Below are positions 56,801 to 63,884 of a stretch of 64,000 nt of DNA, piece after piece. This DNA comes from Undaria pinnatifida (taxonomy: Eukaryota; Sar; Phaeophyceae; Laminariales; Alariaceae), in NCBI GenBank assembly GCA_012845835.1, contig JABAKD010000026.1:4169699-4233698 (forward strand). The letters are read 5' to 3'. A program made the position numbers and the translations under genes. Position 1 is the first letter of the stretch; the number at the start of each line of letters is the position of its first letter. Below the pieces are notes generated by a model. That model was not told where the DNA came from. It saw only the letters and a program-made list of their open reading frames with translations, and searched no databases.

Positions 56801-59800
56801 GATGCGAGGGTCTATGGTTATATGACTACGGGCATGAACAAACTGTGTACCCCCCTGCCCCTTGAGAACTGTCTTAATGTTATTGGGACAACAACCTTGG
56901 ATTTAGTATGGGGGCAAAGACTGTGATCGTTTTTCCTCTGTTGCGTGCGGTAGGGAAGCGTGCGAAGAAGCGCGCGGAGCTATGGTACCTGCGAGTGCAC
57001 GTAGTCTTTGTAGGCGTCCATCACTCCGGGGTCCTTGTTCTCGATCAGCCCGGAGATGTAAACCACCTCGGCGGGTCCAATGCGCTTGTCTTCGGCCATG
57101 CAGTCGGCCAGCTCCTGCGCAGACAGTTTCGTTGGTGGAAATTACAGTCTCACTTGTCGTTGTGACAGTTTTAGTGGCCAGTGCGACAGATTCATTGTCG
57201 GTGTGACAGTTTCATTGGCCCATGTGATAGTTTCGTTGGCCAATGTGACAGTTTCATTGGCCAATGTGATAGTTTCATTGGCCAATGTGACAATTTTATT
57301 GGTCGATGTGACAGTATTGGCCGGTGTAATAGTCTTATTGGCCGATGTGACAGTTTATTTGTACGTAGGGTGTGATAGAGCTTCATTGGCCGATGTAACA
57401 GTATCGTTGGCCGATGTGACATTTTCATAGGCCGAGATGGCAGTTTCATTGGCTAATGTAACATATTCTTGGGCTGATGTGATTGCTTCATTGGTCGGTG
57501 TGACGGGTTCATTGACCGGTGTGACAGTTTTATTAGCCGGTGCAACCGCGGCCGATGGACAGTTTCAGTGGCCGATATGGCAGGTTCATTGGCCGATGTA
57601 ACAGCATTATTGACCGATGTAACTGTCTCATTGGCCTACAGCGGCGGCAGACGGGACACGACACACTCGTGTTCCGCCCTTAAGTTGTTTTCGTCACTTG
57701 CATTGCGCAGCGATCGCGTCGTGAAGCAGGGCAAAAAAAGTAGCTATCACAGGGCACCATCGTGTTAACCTCCAAGTTGGTATATATATCGCAAGTGACA
57801 GCGTGTCGATGCTACTGTCATAATTGATATACTGACAGCTGCCGCAATTAACAGCGTGTTGGTGCCCTACTTCATTCGTACATAGTAACAGCGTGTTGAT
57901 GATATTGTTTGTTGTAAGTCTCACCATCAGCTCCATTCGCGCTCGTTCCGCGGAGAAGGGCTCTTGACTTTCCCCATCTCCTGCACTCCTGCTCTCGCCT
58001 CCGCCTTCCCCGCGCTCTTCATCCTCATCCTCCTCGCCCTCCGTGTCCCCAACCATCGCATTTCCGCCACTGCCATCCTCTTCCTCCTCCTCCTTTCCCT
58101 TCTCCCCTTCCTCTTCCTCCTCTTCGTCCTCTTCCTCCTCTTCCTCCTCCTCTTCCTCCTCCTCCCCTTCTTCGTCCTCCTCTTCCTCTTCGTCCTCCTC
58201 TTCCTCCTCTTCTTTCTCCCCCCCATCTTCCTCGCCCTCACCCTCGTCCTCAACCACACGAGGCGCCGCCCAAAGCTGCGACGAAGATCCCTCGCTTCCT
58301 CGCCTAAGAATAACAGCAGACGAAAAACGTGCCATCGTCTGCATGGTCAACCACAAACCCACACGCCTGGGGCTCCCATGGAAACTCCGGTAGCTGTAGC
58401 ACTCTAGTACACCTATTATTAATACGAAAATATGCCCCATACAAATTATGCTACTGTGGTATAGTGTGACAGGGATACTATTGGGTATCGAATCGAAAGT
58501 TTCGATATATCGAAATATCGTACTTCCGACATATCGAAATATCGAATGTTCGAAATATCGAAATGTCGGATTGTCGAAGAGTCAAAATTTCGGGAATATC
58601 GCGATTTCGACGTATCATATCGAGAGCCTTTTGCTCGCCATCCCCTGGTGTCCACGTGCTTTCTATGCTCATACTGAACAAATGCATCTACTACATGTGC
58701 ATCGAATATCGAAATCGAACCAATACACAATTTCTATTGTTATCGGCACTATATCGAACTCGATTGTATGGATGATTAACATTGGCGTTGAGCAACACCC
58801 GAAAAAGTACAACCGTCGATATCCAACAGTCGGGTACACCGACGCGCGACAAAAACGTAACAGTCACCTATGACATACCGCAGATGAGGGGAAAAAAAAT
58901 CAGCTCGTGGTGCGGCGTGGTTACCTCTTTGCCCTTTCGCGCTTGGCGATGAACGCGAACGCGGTTAAGAGCCTGCCGCGGTCGGAGTCTCTCTGTTACG
59001 ACCACCGTTGGATGAAGCAAAAAACAAAGACAAAAACAGAGCGATGCGCAACGTCGGACGAAAGGAACAAAACAAAGTGAGAAAGACGCCACGCGGTTGA
59101 AGGGTTGGGCATAGGGTTACAGTAAAACCAACCAGCAGGCATTCACGAAGCTGCCTCGGTTGGAGTCACTCTGCCGTCACCATCGTCGGACAAAAGGAAC
59201 AAAACAAAACAAAGACAAAACACGCAGCTTAAGAGGTAGCGTCAAGGTTGGGGATACTCGCATGAGCGAGAAGTCGTGAGTGTTTCGGGCAGCATGCCGA
59301 GTTCTACGATCAACCGGCACCAACTAACGAAACGACAAGACCTTCGGTTGAACGGCACAGTTAGCACGAAAGTAATTGAAACCATTGATCACAAACACAC
59401 AACCACACAAAACATACATTCACAGCAAGGGAAGCAGCCACGACTACAAGGACACGACGATGACGTCGGAGGCGGGCAGAAGAACAAAAAAAACTCGAAA
59501 ATTGGTGCCAACCGGATTTCGAATTGGTCTAGGAGAAGTTTTTTGCTAAATTATTTGTTGATGAAAAAGGAACAAGAACCGACTGCAGTAGACTGTCGAG
59601 CCTTGGGCGCCATGAAGATGCCCTGCACGAGACTAAGGAATAATCTCGACTCCTTTGGAACTGCAGCCACAATTTGGGTCCAAACTACTTGCAATTAGTG
59701 TGGGATAGTGTTTGCCGCGGCGTAAATTAAAGGGTTGAGGTCAAGCTCCACGGTCAGGGAGACAGGCTAATCAGGCGCTCTTGGGGCTGTGCTGCAGGCT

Positions 59801-62392
59801 CTACGTCGCAATGTGCAACGATGGTCTCTCGAAGCACTTCCATAGGTCTCGATTCATCAACAACACTGCAACACCGAAACAGCAGCTCTACGTCATAATG
59901 TTCAACGATCGCCTCTCGAAGCACTTCCTCTTTTAGGTCTAGATGCATCAACAGTACAACAATACAACAACACCCTTGAGGCGCCGCCACAGCCAGTCCC
60001 ACGCTTTTCAAATGAACCACCACATACCAGGGTACCAAACCATTACATTACATTACACACAAAAACTACAAACACATCTTAGTTGTGAGATCGAAAATTT
60101 CGTCGATATATTTCCGACCTGCGTGTCATACTTCGCTCGCGCGTGCTACGAGGTGCATTGCCTCAGTAAGGATGCGATATAGAGGTCGGCGATTCCCTCG
60201 GCGGTAGTACGAGGGTAGTACGAGCGTTAAGAGGCCCGTTTTACCAAACGACGTTCAGTTGTTTTGTTGCGTCCTTCACTTTCAAGAGGCTCGACAGCAC
60301 GAATCTACACAAAAGACGATCATTGTCGCCCGTTTTTCACTTCGAAGAGGGTCCACAAGACACTTTTACGCAAAATACGGTATTTTTTCAATTTTGAGCG
60401 TTTTTTCACTCCGAATAGGGGCAACAGGTGATTCTACACAAAGACGGTGAGCTTTTCGCGTGTTGTTCACTCCGAAGAGGATCAACTGGACGACTTACAC
60501 AACGACGGTCACTTTGCCGCGTTTTTCATCTCGAAAAGGATCAAGAGGTCGGTTTTACACAGAGATGGGCAGGTTTTTCGGTTTTCACCTCGAGGACGGT
60601 CAATGCTTTGACACAGACAAGTGAATTTAATGCGATTGTCATCTCGTCTAAATACACAAATATCCTGAAAATATATGCATGTATTTAAATATTAGAGTGA
60701 CAGCGTATCAATTTGGAACCGTGGGTTCGTGTCCCACAGAGTTTTTAATCCTCTTTGGGGGTGCGAGTAGATGGCTTTAATTCTTGAATGCTGTACTAAG
60801 AGCAACATATAGATAACTTATAATATTCTGTATTATTCGTACTCTTCCCGATATTAAAGCCCTGGGGGAGAAAAACAAATTGATAAAATAGATGTGATGT
60901 TTTACCTAGCTCAAAATTCCCCACCTCAAGTATAAAGTATCAATACCAACACTTACCATTATAGTGGACAAAAAATAGGACACCTCCCAATAGTAAAGTC
61001 ACCCATATAGTGTATTACGAGTACCAACAACGCAGCTTGCAAAGATGAGTATTGACCCGAAATTCGTCGAACTCACGGCTGACGTCCTTGAAAATTAGAT
61101 ATAAATACGTTAATTTCGCTGTTGCTTTCACCTCGAGGAGGGCCAACAGGACAACCACACGAGTATACTATACAGAGACGGCTACTGTAGTTGTGTGCGT
61201 TTTTTACCTCAAAGAGGGTCAACAAAACGAGTGTATACGAAGATAGTGTTGGTTATATAGCACTACCAACTGAGCTACTTCATAAAGTACGACCCACTGA
61301 GTCGCGTGACTCAGTAGCTCAGTGGGCAGTGCTATAACTAACAGTCAATTTCTTTCGTTTTTCAACGCCCAAGAGGGTCAACAGGACGGGTTAACATGGA
61401 GACGGTCAATTCATTCGCGTTTTAAGCCCGGGTTGTGTTACACAAAAAGGTAAGGTTTTAGCGCTTTTTCGCCTCGATGACAACACAAAGACGATCAGTA
61501 TAGCGCGCGTTTCACTTCTCGACGATGTTACTAATTCAGTCAGCTTTTTTTTTTATCACCTCGAAAGCCTCGAGTGCGCTGAAGATGGCTTGGCAGCCAG
61601 CGGGAGAAGGTGACGCCAGGCAGGAAGCCTCTTCAGGTGAAACCTGATCGTTTCGGCGCACCATGCATGAGAAACACGTCTGGGTTACTAGGGTTAGGAT
61701 GCCATATATAACACAACGGACTGACGCTCTCCACAACCATGAAAAAAGAGGACTGACCGCTCTCCACCAAAAAACAAAAAGGGGACTCGGCGACGCCAAG
61801 CAAGCATGCAAGAACAACGCGCAAACATGGATAGTAGTGCAGAGGTAAATGTCTCTATTAGCTGTCGGTGTCAATTAACTGTCACTTCTTTTCGCAAACG
61901 CCGTCATCGTGTCGCCTATCGCATACAAAACCTATATTGTTGTTCCAATATGCTTCTGGTGACCGTCCGCGTCATTCAAGCCTAAATACGCTTTGATCAG
62001 CCTCGCCGATCGCGTGATACTGCGGCCATAGCACCAGGGCATGCCAAGCGAGACAATGTTACGTTTTCGACGACCATCTGTCGAGCATTTTTACATATTT
62101 TGAACGCCCCCGGTGATAGCGTTGGCACCCAACTTTCAGTACTTCAGTTCTTGTTTGAGCTCTGCGGCTCTAGTGTATCCGTCTCCGTTCTGCTGCAGCA
62201 TGCTGTAGGGTCAGCTTGTTTTACATCGCGTTTTCGATACTTCTGCCTTTCGGAATTGTTGAGTTTACCGTAGGGACGGTACAACAACGCGGACAAGTGC
62301 AGACATTTGAACGTGCCGTTCGTGGCCAATTCGACTCCAAGCGCGGTAAAACTTTGCAGGAAGTCGTTAACTAACGCCCAGTTGCCAATTAC
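41821..62392 (-). CDS. Unknown multi-exon gene: protein with five ~52-residue helical repeats
   Basis: Eleven exons, all GT-AG and phase-compatible: 61560-61679, 58925-58992, 57925-58393, 56989-57114, 54628-54906, 51996-52084, 48908-49408, 46683-46737, 44766-44984, 43978-44085, 41821-41877. They encode at least 696 residues to the stop. A possible further exon is 62269-62392, and the start codon was not found. Five units share a pattern of about 52 residues: a short helix, then S/D-x-x-E/Q-A, a leucine-rich helix, D/N-D/A-P/A-x-V/I-x-A-A-x-E/D-x-F, then D-x-x-x-L-x-x-T/A-L. Linkers are Glu-rich, Gly-rich, Ala-rich and Asp/Gly-rich. There is no signal peptide, membrane span or catalytic motif. 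An alpha-solenoid-like scaffold is an inference. I do not recognise the family. Confidence 0.8.
42895..43105 (-). repeat. ~35-bp degenerate minisatellite
   Basis: About six units resembling GTAGATTTTTGGTCGTCA then GGTTTGCTGT on the plus strand. Confidence 0.75.
43245..43317 (+). repeat. Dispersed repeat D1, diverged copy
   Basis: CAGCTGTGAGTTCGAA, CCATCTTAGCAAGCTGCGTG and CGGCCGCGCGTTTT align to the D1 unit at 8314. Confidence 0.6.
43978..44085 (-). CDS. Repeat-protein gene exon (first half of unit 5)
   Basis: 36 codons: EVLQQLATMSVVSDTQAAAI, then MDRYRNNDAVVLAALD. Acceptor CTTTTGTAG, donor GAT followed by GTGAGT, phase 0 at both ends. NNDAVVLAALD matches the DPTALAAFE and DANIKAAVD segments of other units. 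Confidence 0.82.
44086..44765 (-). other. Intron with ~22-bp repeats
   Basis: 680 bp. At 44205-44360, irregular units such as CAAAGTATCACAATCGT and CAAACTATCGTAACTAGC repeat about seven times. Confidence 0.8.
44766..44984 (-). CDS. Repeat-protein gene exon (Asp/Gly linker)
   Basis: 73 codons from PSGTSGAVSDGRG through a (GD)n run and DVRVVNPDLRIS to VKGVDLTLDGKEGLFQ. Acceptor AACAG, donor CAG followed by GTGACC, phase 0 at both ends. This is a flexible acidic linker between units 4 and 5. Confidence 0.75.
45317..45420 (+). repeat. 10-bp minisatellite (TATCTGGTATGG type)
   Basis: About nine units of GGTATCTGGTAT/GTATGGTATC, overlapping the TACCWGGTA-like vocabulary of the window. Confidence 0.85.
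45679..45893 (+). repeat. 13-bp minisatellite (AAGGTTTGCTGTC), ~16 units
   Basis: Nearly perfect 13-mers with occasional T-to-C or T-to-G changes (AAGGCTTGCTGTC, AAGGTGTGCTGTC). The 13-bp period makes all three frames read similar Cys/Gln/Val-rich peptides. Confidence 0.93.
46325..46670 (+). repeat. ~80-bp tandem array abutting an exon donor
   Basis: Five units spaced 73-89 bp, each with ACCTCGTTCGATAAGCCAG, then GGGTTTGCA, GAAGCGAAA-GGAAGG and GTGGGGTTT. The last unit ends against the 3' part of exon 46683-46737. Confidence 0.8.
46683..46737 (-). CDS. Repeat-protein gene exon (second half of unit 4)
   Basis: Completes Lys, then MDKDAKELKDTLGRVARQ. Acceptor TATGACAG supplies the single base required by the preceding phase-2 exon. 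The donor CAG followed by GTGCTG is weak but is the only one that gives the phase of the next exon. Confidence 0.75.
48328..48382 (+). repeat. 10-bp minisatellite (GATCAAACAC)
   Basis: Five to six copies, one with CAT for CAC. Confidence 0.88.
48470..48645 (+). repeat. (AACGAT)n / (ATCGAC)n imperfect hexamer repeat
   Basis: Irregular ACAACGATAACGATATCG units giving Thr/Ile/Ser or Asp/Asn chance peptides on both strands. Confidence 0.8.
48908..49408 (-). CDS. Repeat-protein gene exon (linker and first half of unit 4)
   Basis: 166 codons. Starts after a pyrimidine-rich acceptor (CCCCTCCCCGAAG), which gives the phase demanded by the preceding exon. Encodes TPQITPSDLELTTQEG, LLRQILQPIATP, an Ala-rich stretch, an Asp run, then VVSIVDDMRLDENESAAL, RLAIACGDANIKAAVDLF. 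Donor AA followed by GTGAGT, phase 2. Confidence 0.82.
49713..49757 (+). repeat. 9-bp minisatellite (TGGTTGAAA)
   Basis: Five copies, the last ones diverged. Confidence 0.85.
50335..50700 (+). repeat. Dispersed repeat D4, copy 3
   Basis: Same orientation as 16918-17280 and collinear with it from GTTGTTCTCAC to ACAGACGCAAGTCAATTGG. Confidence 0.8.
51996..52084 (-). CDS. Repeat-protein gene exon (second part of unit 3)
   Basis: DPTALAAFEVFEDSKDVSDL, then VETIHIILE plus 2 nt. Acceptor GACTGACAG, donor GG followed by GTGAGT, phase 2. This is the clearest copy of the repeat core (A-A-F-E-V-F ... D-L-V-E-T). Confidence 0.85.
52495..52830 (+). repeat. 11-bp minisatellite (ATGTCACAACC)
   Basis: Around 20 or more degenerate units such as CATGTCACAAC, CACGTCACAAC and CATGCCACAAC. 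Confidence 0.88.
53845..54055 (+). repeat. Dispersed repeat D2, copy 2
   Basis: Collinear with 11215-11430, sharing GGGATTTCTATAGGAATCG-type sequence and the AGTGT-GCGCTC end. Diverged. Confidence 0.5.
54210..54555 (+). repeat. Three related blocks ending in poly-C
   Basis: CTCCGTCTCGAAAGGGATGC, a GATCAA/GGTC stretch and AATGAGTACCCCC repeat at about 54237, 54395 (diverged) and 54477. Similar sequence occurs at 56265-56332 and 56810-56860. C tracts reach 18. Confidence 0.7.
54628..54906 (-). CDS. Repeat-protein gene exon (end of unit 2, linker, start of unit 3)
   Basis: 93 codons: DVSVLVEALLGIVQRQ, a ~40-residue Gly/Glu/Ala linker, then RERVVLLMHETKVLSASD and ATRLLLLLSRE. Acceptor TTCTTGGCAG, donor GAG followed by GTACGA, phase 0 at both ends. 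Confidence 0.85.
55330..56058 (+). pseudogene. Non-LTR retrotransposon (LINE) ORF2 C-terminal relic
   Basis: Two separated frames look like the part after a LINE reverse transcriptase: IAPLRTAVLRAALGVYP near 55440-55495 and, downstream, LRFRVGDLDLPERRMRY followed by CPCETTIESRTHIVRECEIY and EEERHVLEEE (about 55863-56058). The C-x-C...H...C arrangement is typical of the cysteine-rich C-terminus of LINE ORF2. Stops and frameshifts lie between the segments, and the polymerase domain is missing. Confidence 0.6.
56660..56815 (+). repeat. Dispersed repeat D6, full copy
   Basis: Inverted relative to 21195-21330. Shares GAAGGATGCAGCTCACC, ATGCGACTCGCCGAACACCT and GGCGCTTCGCGCTTGGTGCA. Confidence 0.75.
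56989..57114 (-). CDS. Repeat-protein gene exon (unit 2)
   Basis: 42 codons: ELADCMAEDKRIGPAEVVYI, SGLIENKDPGVMDAYKDYVH and SQ. Acceptor TCTGCGCAG, donor CAG followed by GTACCA, phase 0 at both ends. Confidence 0.87.
57115..57924 (-). other. Intron dominated by a 21-bp minisatellite
   Basis: 810 bp, more than half of it array (57123-57640). The remainder shows nothing recognisable. Confidence 0.85.
57123..57640 (-). repeat. 21-bp minisatellite reaching the 3' splice site
   Basis: About 23 degenerate units; on the minus strand CCAATGAAACTGTCACATTGG. The last unit reads CCAACGAAACTGTCTGCGCAG, whose final AG is the acceptor of exon 56989-57114. Confidence 0.88.
57925..58393 (-). CDS. Repeat-protein gene exon (acidic linker)
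   Basis: Completes Ser, then YRSFHGSPRRVGLWLTMQTM, ARFSSAVILRRGSEGSSS, followed by about 70 residues almost entirely Glu/Asp/Gly (a TCC/TTC run on the plus strand) and QEPFSAERARMELM. Acceptor GTGCTACAG supplies the single base required by the preceding exon. Donor ATG followed by GTGAGA. Confidence 0.82.
58394..58924 (-). other. Intron with CGAAATATCGAAA-type repeats
   Basis: 531 bp. At 58490-58600 the words TCGAAATATCG and ATATCGAAATGTCG repeat irregularly. Confidence 0.8.
58925..58992 (-). CDS. Repeat-protein gene exon (second half of unit 1)
   Basis: RDSDRGRLLTAFAFIAKRER then AK plus 2 nt. Follows the preceding exon in phase 0 and fits the unit pattern (D-x-x-x-L-L-x-A-F-x-x-I). Acceptor GTAACAG, donor AG followed by GTAACC. 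Two alternative AGs lie 2 and 4 nt downstream. Confidence 0.72.
60255..61520 (+). repeat. ~60-65-bp degenerate minisatellite, interrupted
   Basis: About twelve units of TTTTTCACCTCGAAGAGGGT, CAACAGGACG and TTACACAAAGACGGTCA in two blocks (60255-60640 and 61115-61520). The gap between blocks holds AT-rich DNA and a D1 copy. The palindrome at 61248-61342 interrupts the second block. Confidence 0.8.
61248..61342. repeat. CACGTG-type tRNA-like palindrome, second copy
   Basis: Left arm GTTGGTTATATAGCACTACC to GAGCTAC, an insert of about 24 nt, then the centre and right arm GTGACTCAGTAGCTCAGTGG, GCAGTGCTATAACTAAC. Same design as 32912-32988. The centre reads CGCGTG here. Confidence 0.75.
61560..61679 (-). 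CDS. Repeat-protein gene exon (first half of unit 1)
   Basis: 40 codons: TCFSCMVRRNDQVSPEEASC, LASPSPAGCQAIFSALEAFE, donor GAG followed by GTGATA, phase 0. An alternative upstream acceptor (CCCTAG, exon from 61687) would add VTQ and match the phase of candidate exon 62269-62392. Confidence 0.75.
62269..62392 (-). CDS. Possible upstream exon of the repeat-protein gene
   Basis: Acceptor CTTCTTGACAG, then VIGNWALVNDFLQSFTALGV, ELATNGTFKCLHLSALLYRP and Y plus one base before GTAAAC. The phase fits if the next exon starts at 61687. The CAGGTAATT at its left edge could instead be a donor, and the peptide does not clearly follow the repeat pattern. Confidence 0.4.
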
Positions 62393-62981
62393 CTGTCAAG
62401 AAGATGACACCGACGCGAGAGAAGCCATACAGGACAGACACCCAACGACGAACATTTCGATTCGCGCGTAAGATGTGTTTTATAGCCGGTACCAGCAATA
62501 ATAGTGTCTCTCGGTCGTTATGAGAACAAATGAAATTCAAAACTTAAACCACAATCACAAACAAGTCGAAAGACAGCAGATGTCATCGAAAATCAAACTT
62601 TCAGCAGCCCAAAACGAACAGTCACCGTTATTATTCCATCACTCAGTACATTCACTGATCATGGCATCATGGACGAAAGGAAACGACGAGTATATCTTAT
62701 TATTTATATAGAACCAAGGAAGAACGAAGCTGCTTGGCAACCAGCAGCAGCAGCAGCAGGAGCAGCAGCAGCGAAGGTTTGAAGCTTTCGCAAACACCCT
62801 GCTGCCTCCCCCTTGCGCCATATATGCATTCCGCATCGGCTGCCTGTTGCATGCCCTCCATCTCTCCGTGAACGCGGGCATGGAGAACGCGCGCCTTCTG
62901 CCTGTCTTGCTTTTAGTGCCCCCGCTCTGTCTTGATTTTGCTCTCACCCTCGCTCACATCCTCGATAACGACAAACGGCCG
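62393..62981. other. Gene-5' region or intron; no clear exon
   Basis: On the minus strand CTATATAAATA (about 62705-62715) and CTATAAAAC (about 62485-62493) look like TATA boxes, but no start codon with a good continuation was found. A CAG tract lies at 62740-62775. A minus-strand frame around 62780-62910 (VLHARVHGEMEGMQQAADAE) could be an exon, without further support. Confidence 0.3.
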
Positions 62982-62984
62982 TAA

Positions 62985-63771
62985 GGCTATTTCTTATACA
63001 GTCGGATTTGTCAGTCGAAAACGGCCGTTTTCGACTGAAGCCCAAATCAGGCTTTCTTACGCAGACGAAAAAGGGCCTTTTCAACTCAACTTTTTTCGAC
63101 TGAGTTTGCCGACTGGGGGATCCAGTCGAAAAACTTGACTCTTTCGACTGGATCTGTCTGTCGAAAAACTCTGTCGAAAAAGTTTTACACCTGTTTTATG
63201 AACCCATCGCATCGCTCATCCCACCACAAAACACACCCACACGCCCACACACCCATACCAGGTACCACACAGCAGTATCATACAACAGCGCCAACGCTGC
63301 CTTGGCTATCACTGCTGCTGCTTCTCGCCGCAAGTCAGCGTGGCGCACTCCTAGATCCGCTCGCCAGCAGGTTGTATCACACGACAGCAGTAGCGCGCGT
63401 TATCGGTGCCATTTTGCCAACAACGGCTACGCCTGCTGTAGCTTTGGCGGCTCTCGGCTGAGTGCAACGCCACGAATGTAACTTCGGCAGTTTTCGGCTA
63501 AGCCCAACACCACCAACCCGCTTGGACGAAGGTTCGTCGCGCGTGAAGCACGCGTTGCTCGCGAGGAACGCGCGAAGCACAGAGCTGCCAACCGAGTTTC
63601 GAGCGCCATACATCAGTACTCCCTCACACCAACCGCCTCTAGGAAGAGCACAAAAACAATAAAATCGACTCGACTGACGACAAGAAGAACGAACAGAAGA
63701 ATCCAGTCGAAAAAAAGTCCAGTCGAAGGGCCGTTTTCGACTGGCGGAATCCGACTGTGAAAGAAATGGCC
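62985..63771. mobile_element. TIR element copy B (787 bp), inverted relative to copy A
   Basis: Ends GGCTATTTCTTATACAGTC and, read inward, GGCCATTTCTTTCACAGTC, flanked by TAA on both sides (62982-62984, 63772-63774). TAA is the complement of the TTA duplication at copy A, as expected for opposite orientation. Terminal and subterminal CAGTCGAAAA words and the interior match 20255-20997 in reverse. Confidence 0.85.
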
Positions 63772-63775
63772 TAAG

Positions 63776-63884
63776 TCATCTATTTTCGATACTCTCGTCC
63801 ACTTCGAACTCAGACGGGACTTCGATCTCGGCCGGGACAGGCGAGTGCCTCCTGCTGCGACCTACCACCAGGTCGATCCTTCGC
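63776..63884 (-). CDS. Possible terminal exon of another minus-strand gene
   Basis: After acceptor CTAGCTACAG the frame completes Arg and reads RRIDLVVGRSRRHSPVPAEI, EVPSEFEVDESIENR and TGA (63776-63778). The mixed basic/acidic peptide is plausible as a disordered C-terminus. The stop lies 5 bp from the end of TIR element B. No family recognised. Confidence 0.3.

Larger units (their letters stand above)
54907..56988 (-). other. Intron with LINE relic and D6 copy
   Basis: 2,082 bp. Contains a broken LINE 3' fragment, poly-C (56319-56331), and the full D6 copy (56660-56815). Confidence 0.75.
58993..61559 (-). other. Intron with minisatellite and dispersed repeats
   Basis: 2,567 bp. Contains a diverged copy of the exon 58925-58992 acceptor region (about 59137-59185), two D1 copies (60078-60148 plus, 61031-61095 minus), the ~65-bp array and a tRNA-like palindrome. 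No other coding recognised. Confidence 0.75.

Noticed and set aside
57927-58407. Pro/Leu/Ser-rich frames in the TCC/TTC run
   Set aside because: They are shadows of the minus-strand acidic exon, which has matching splice phases.
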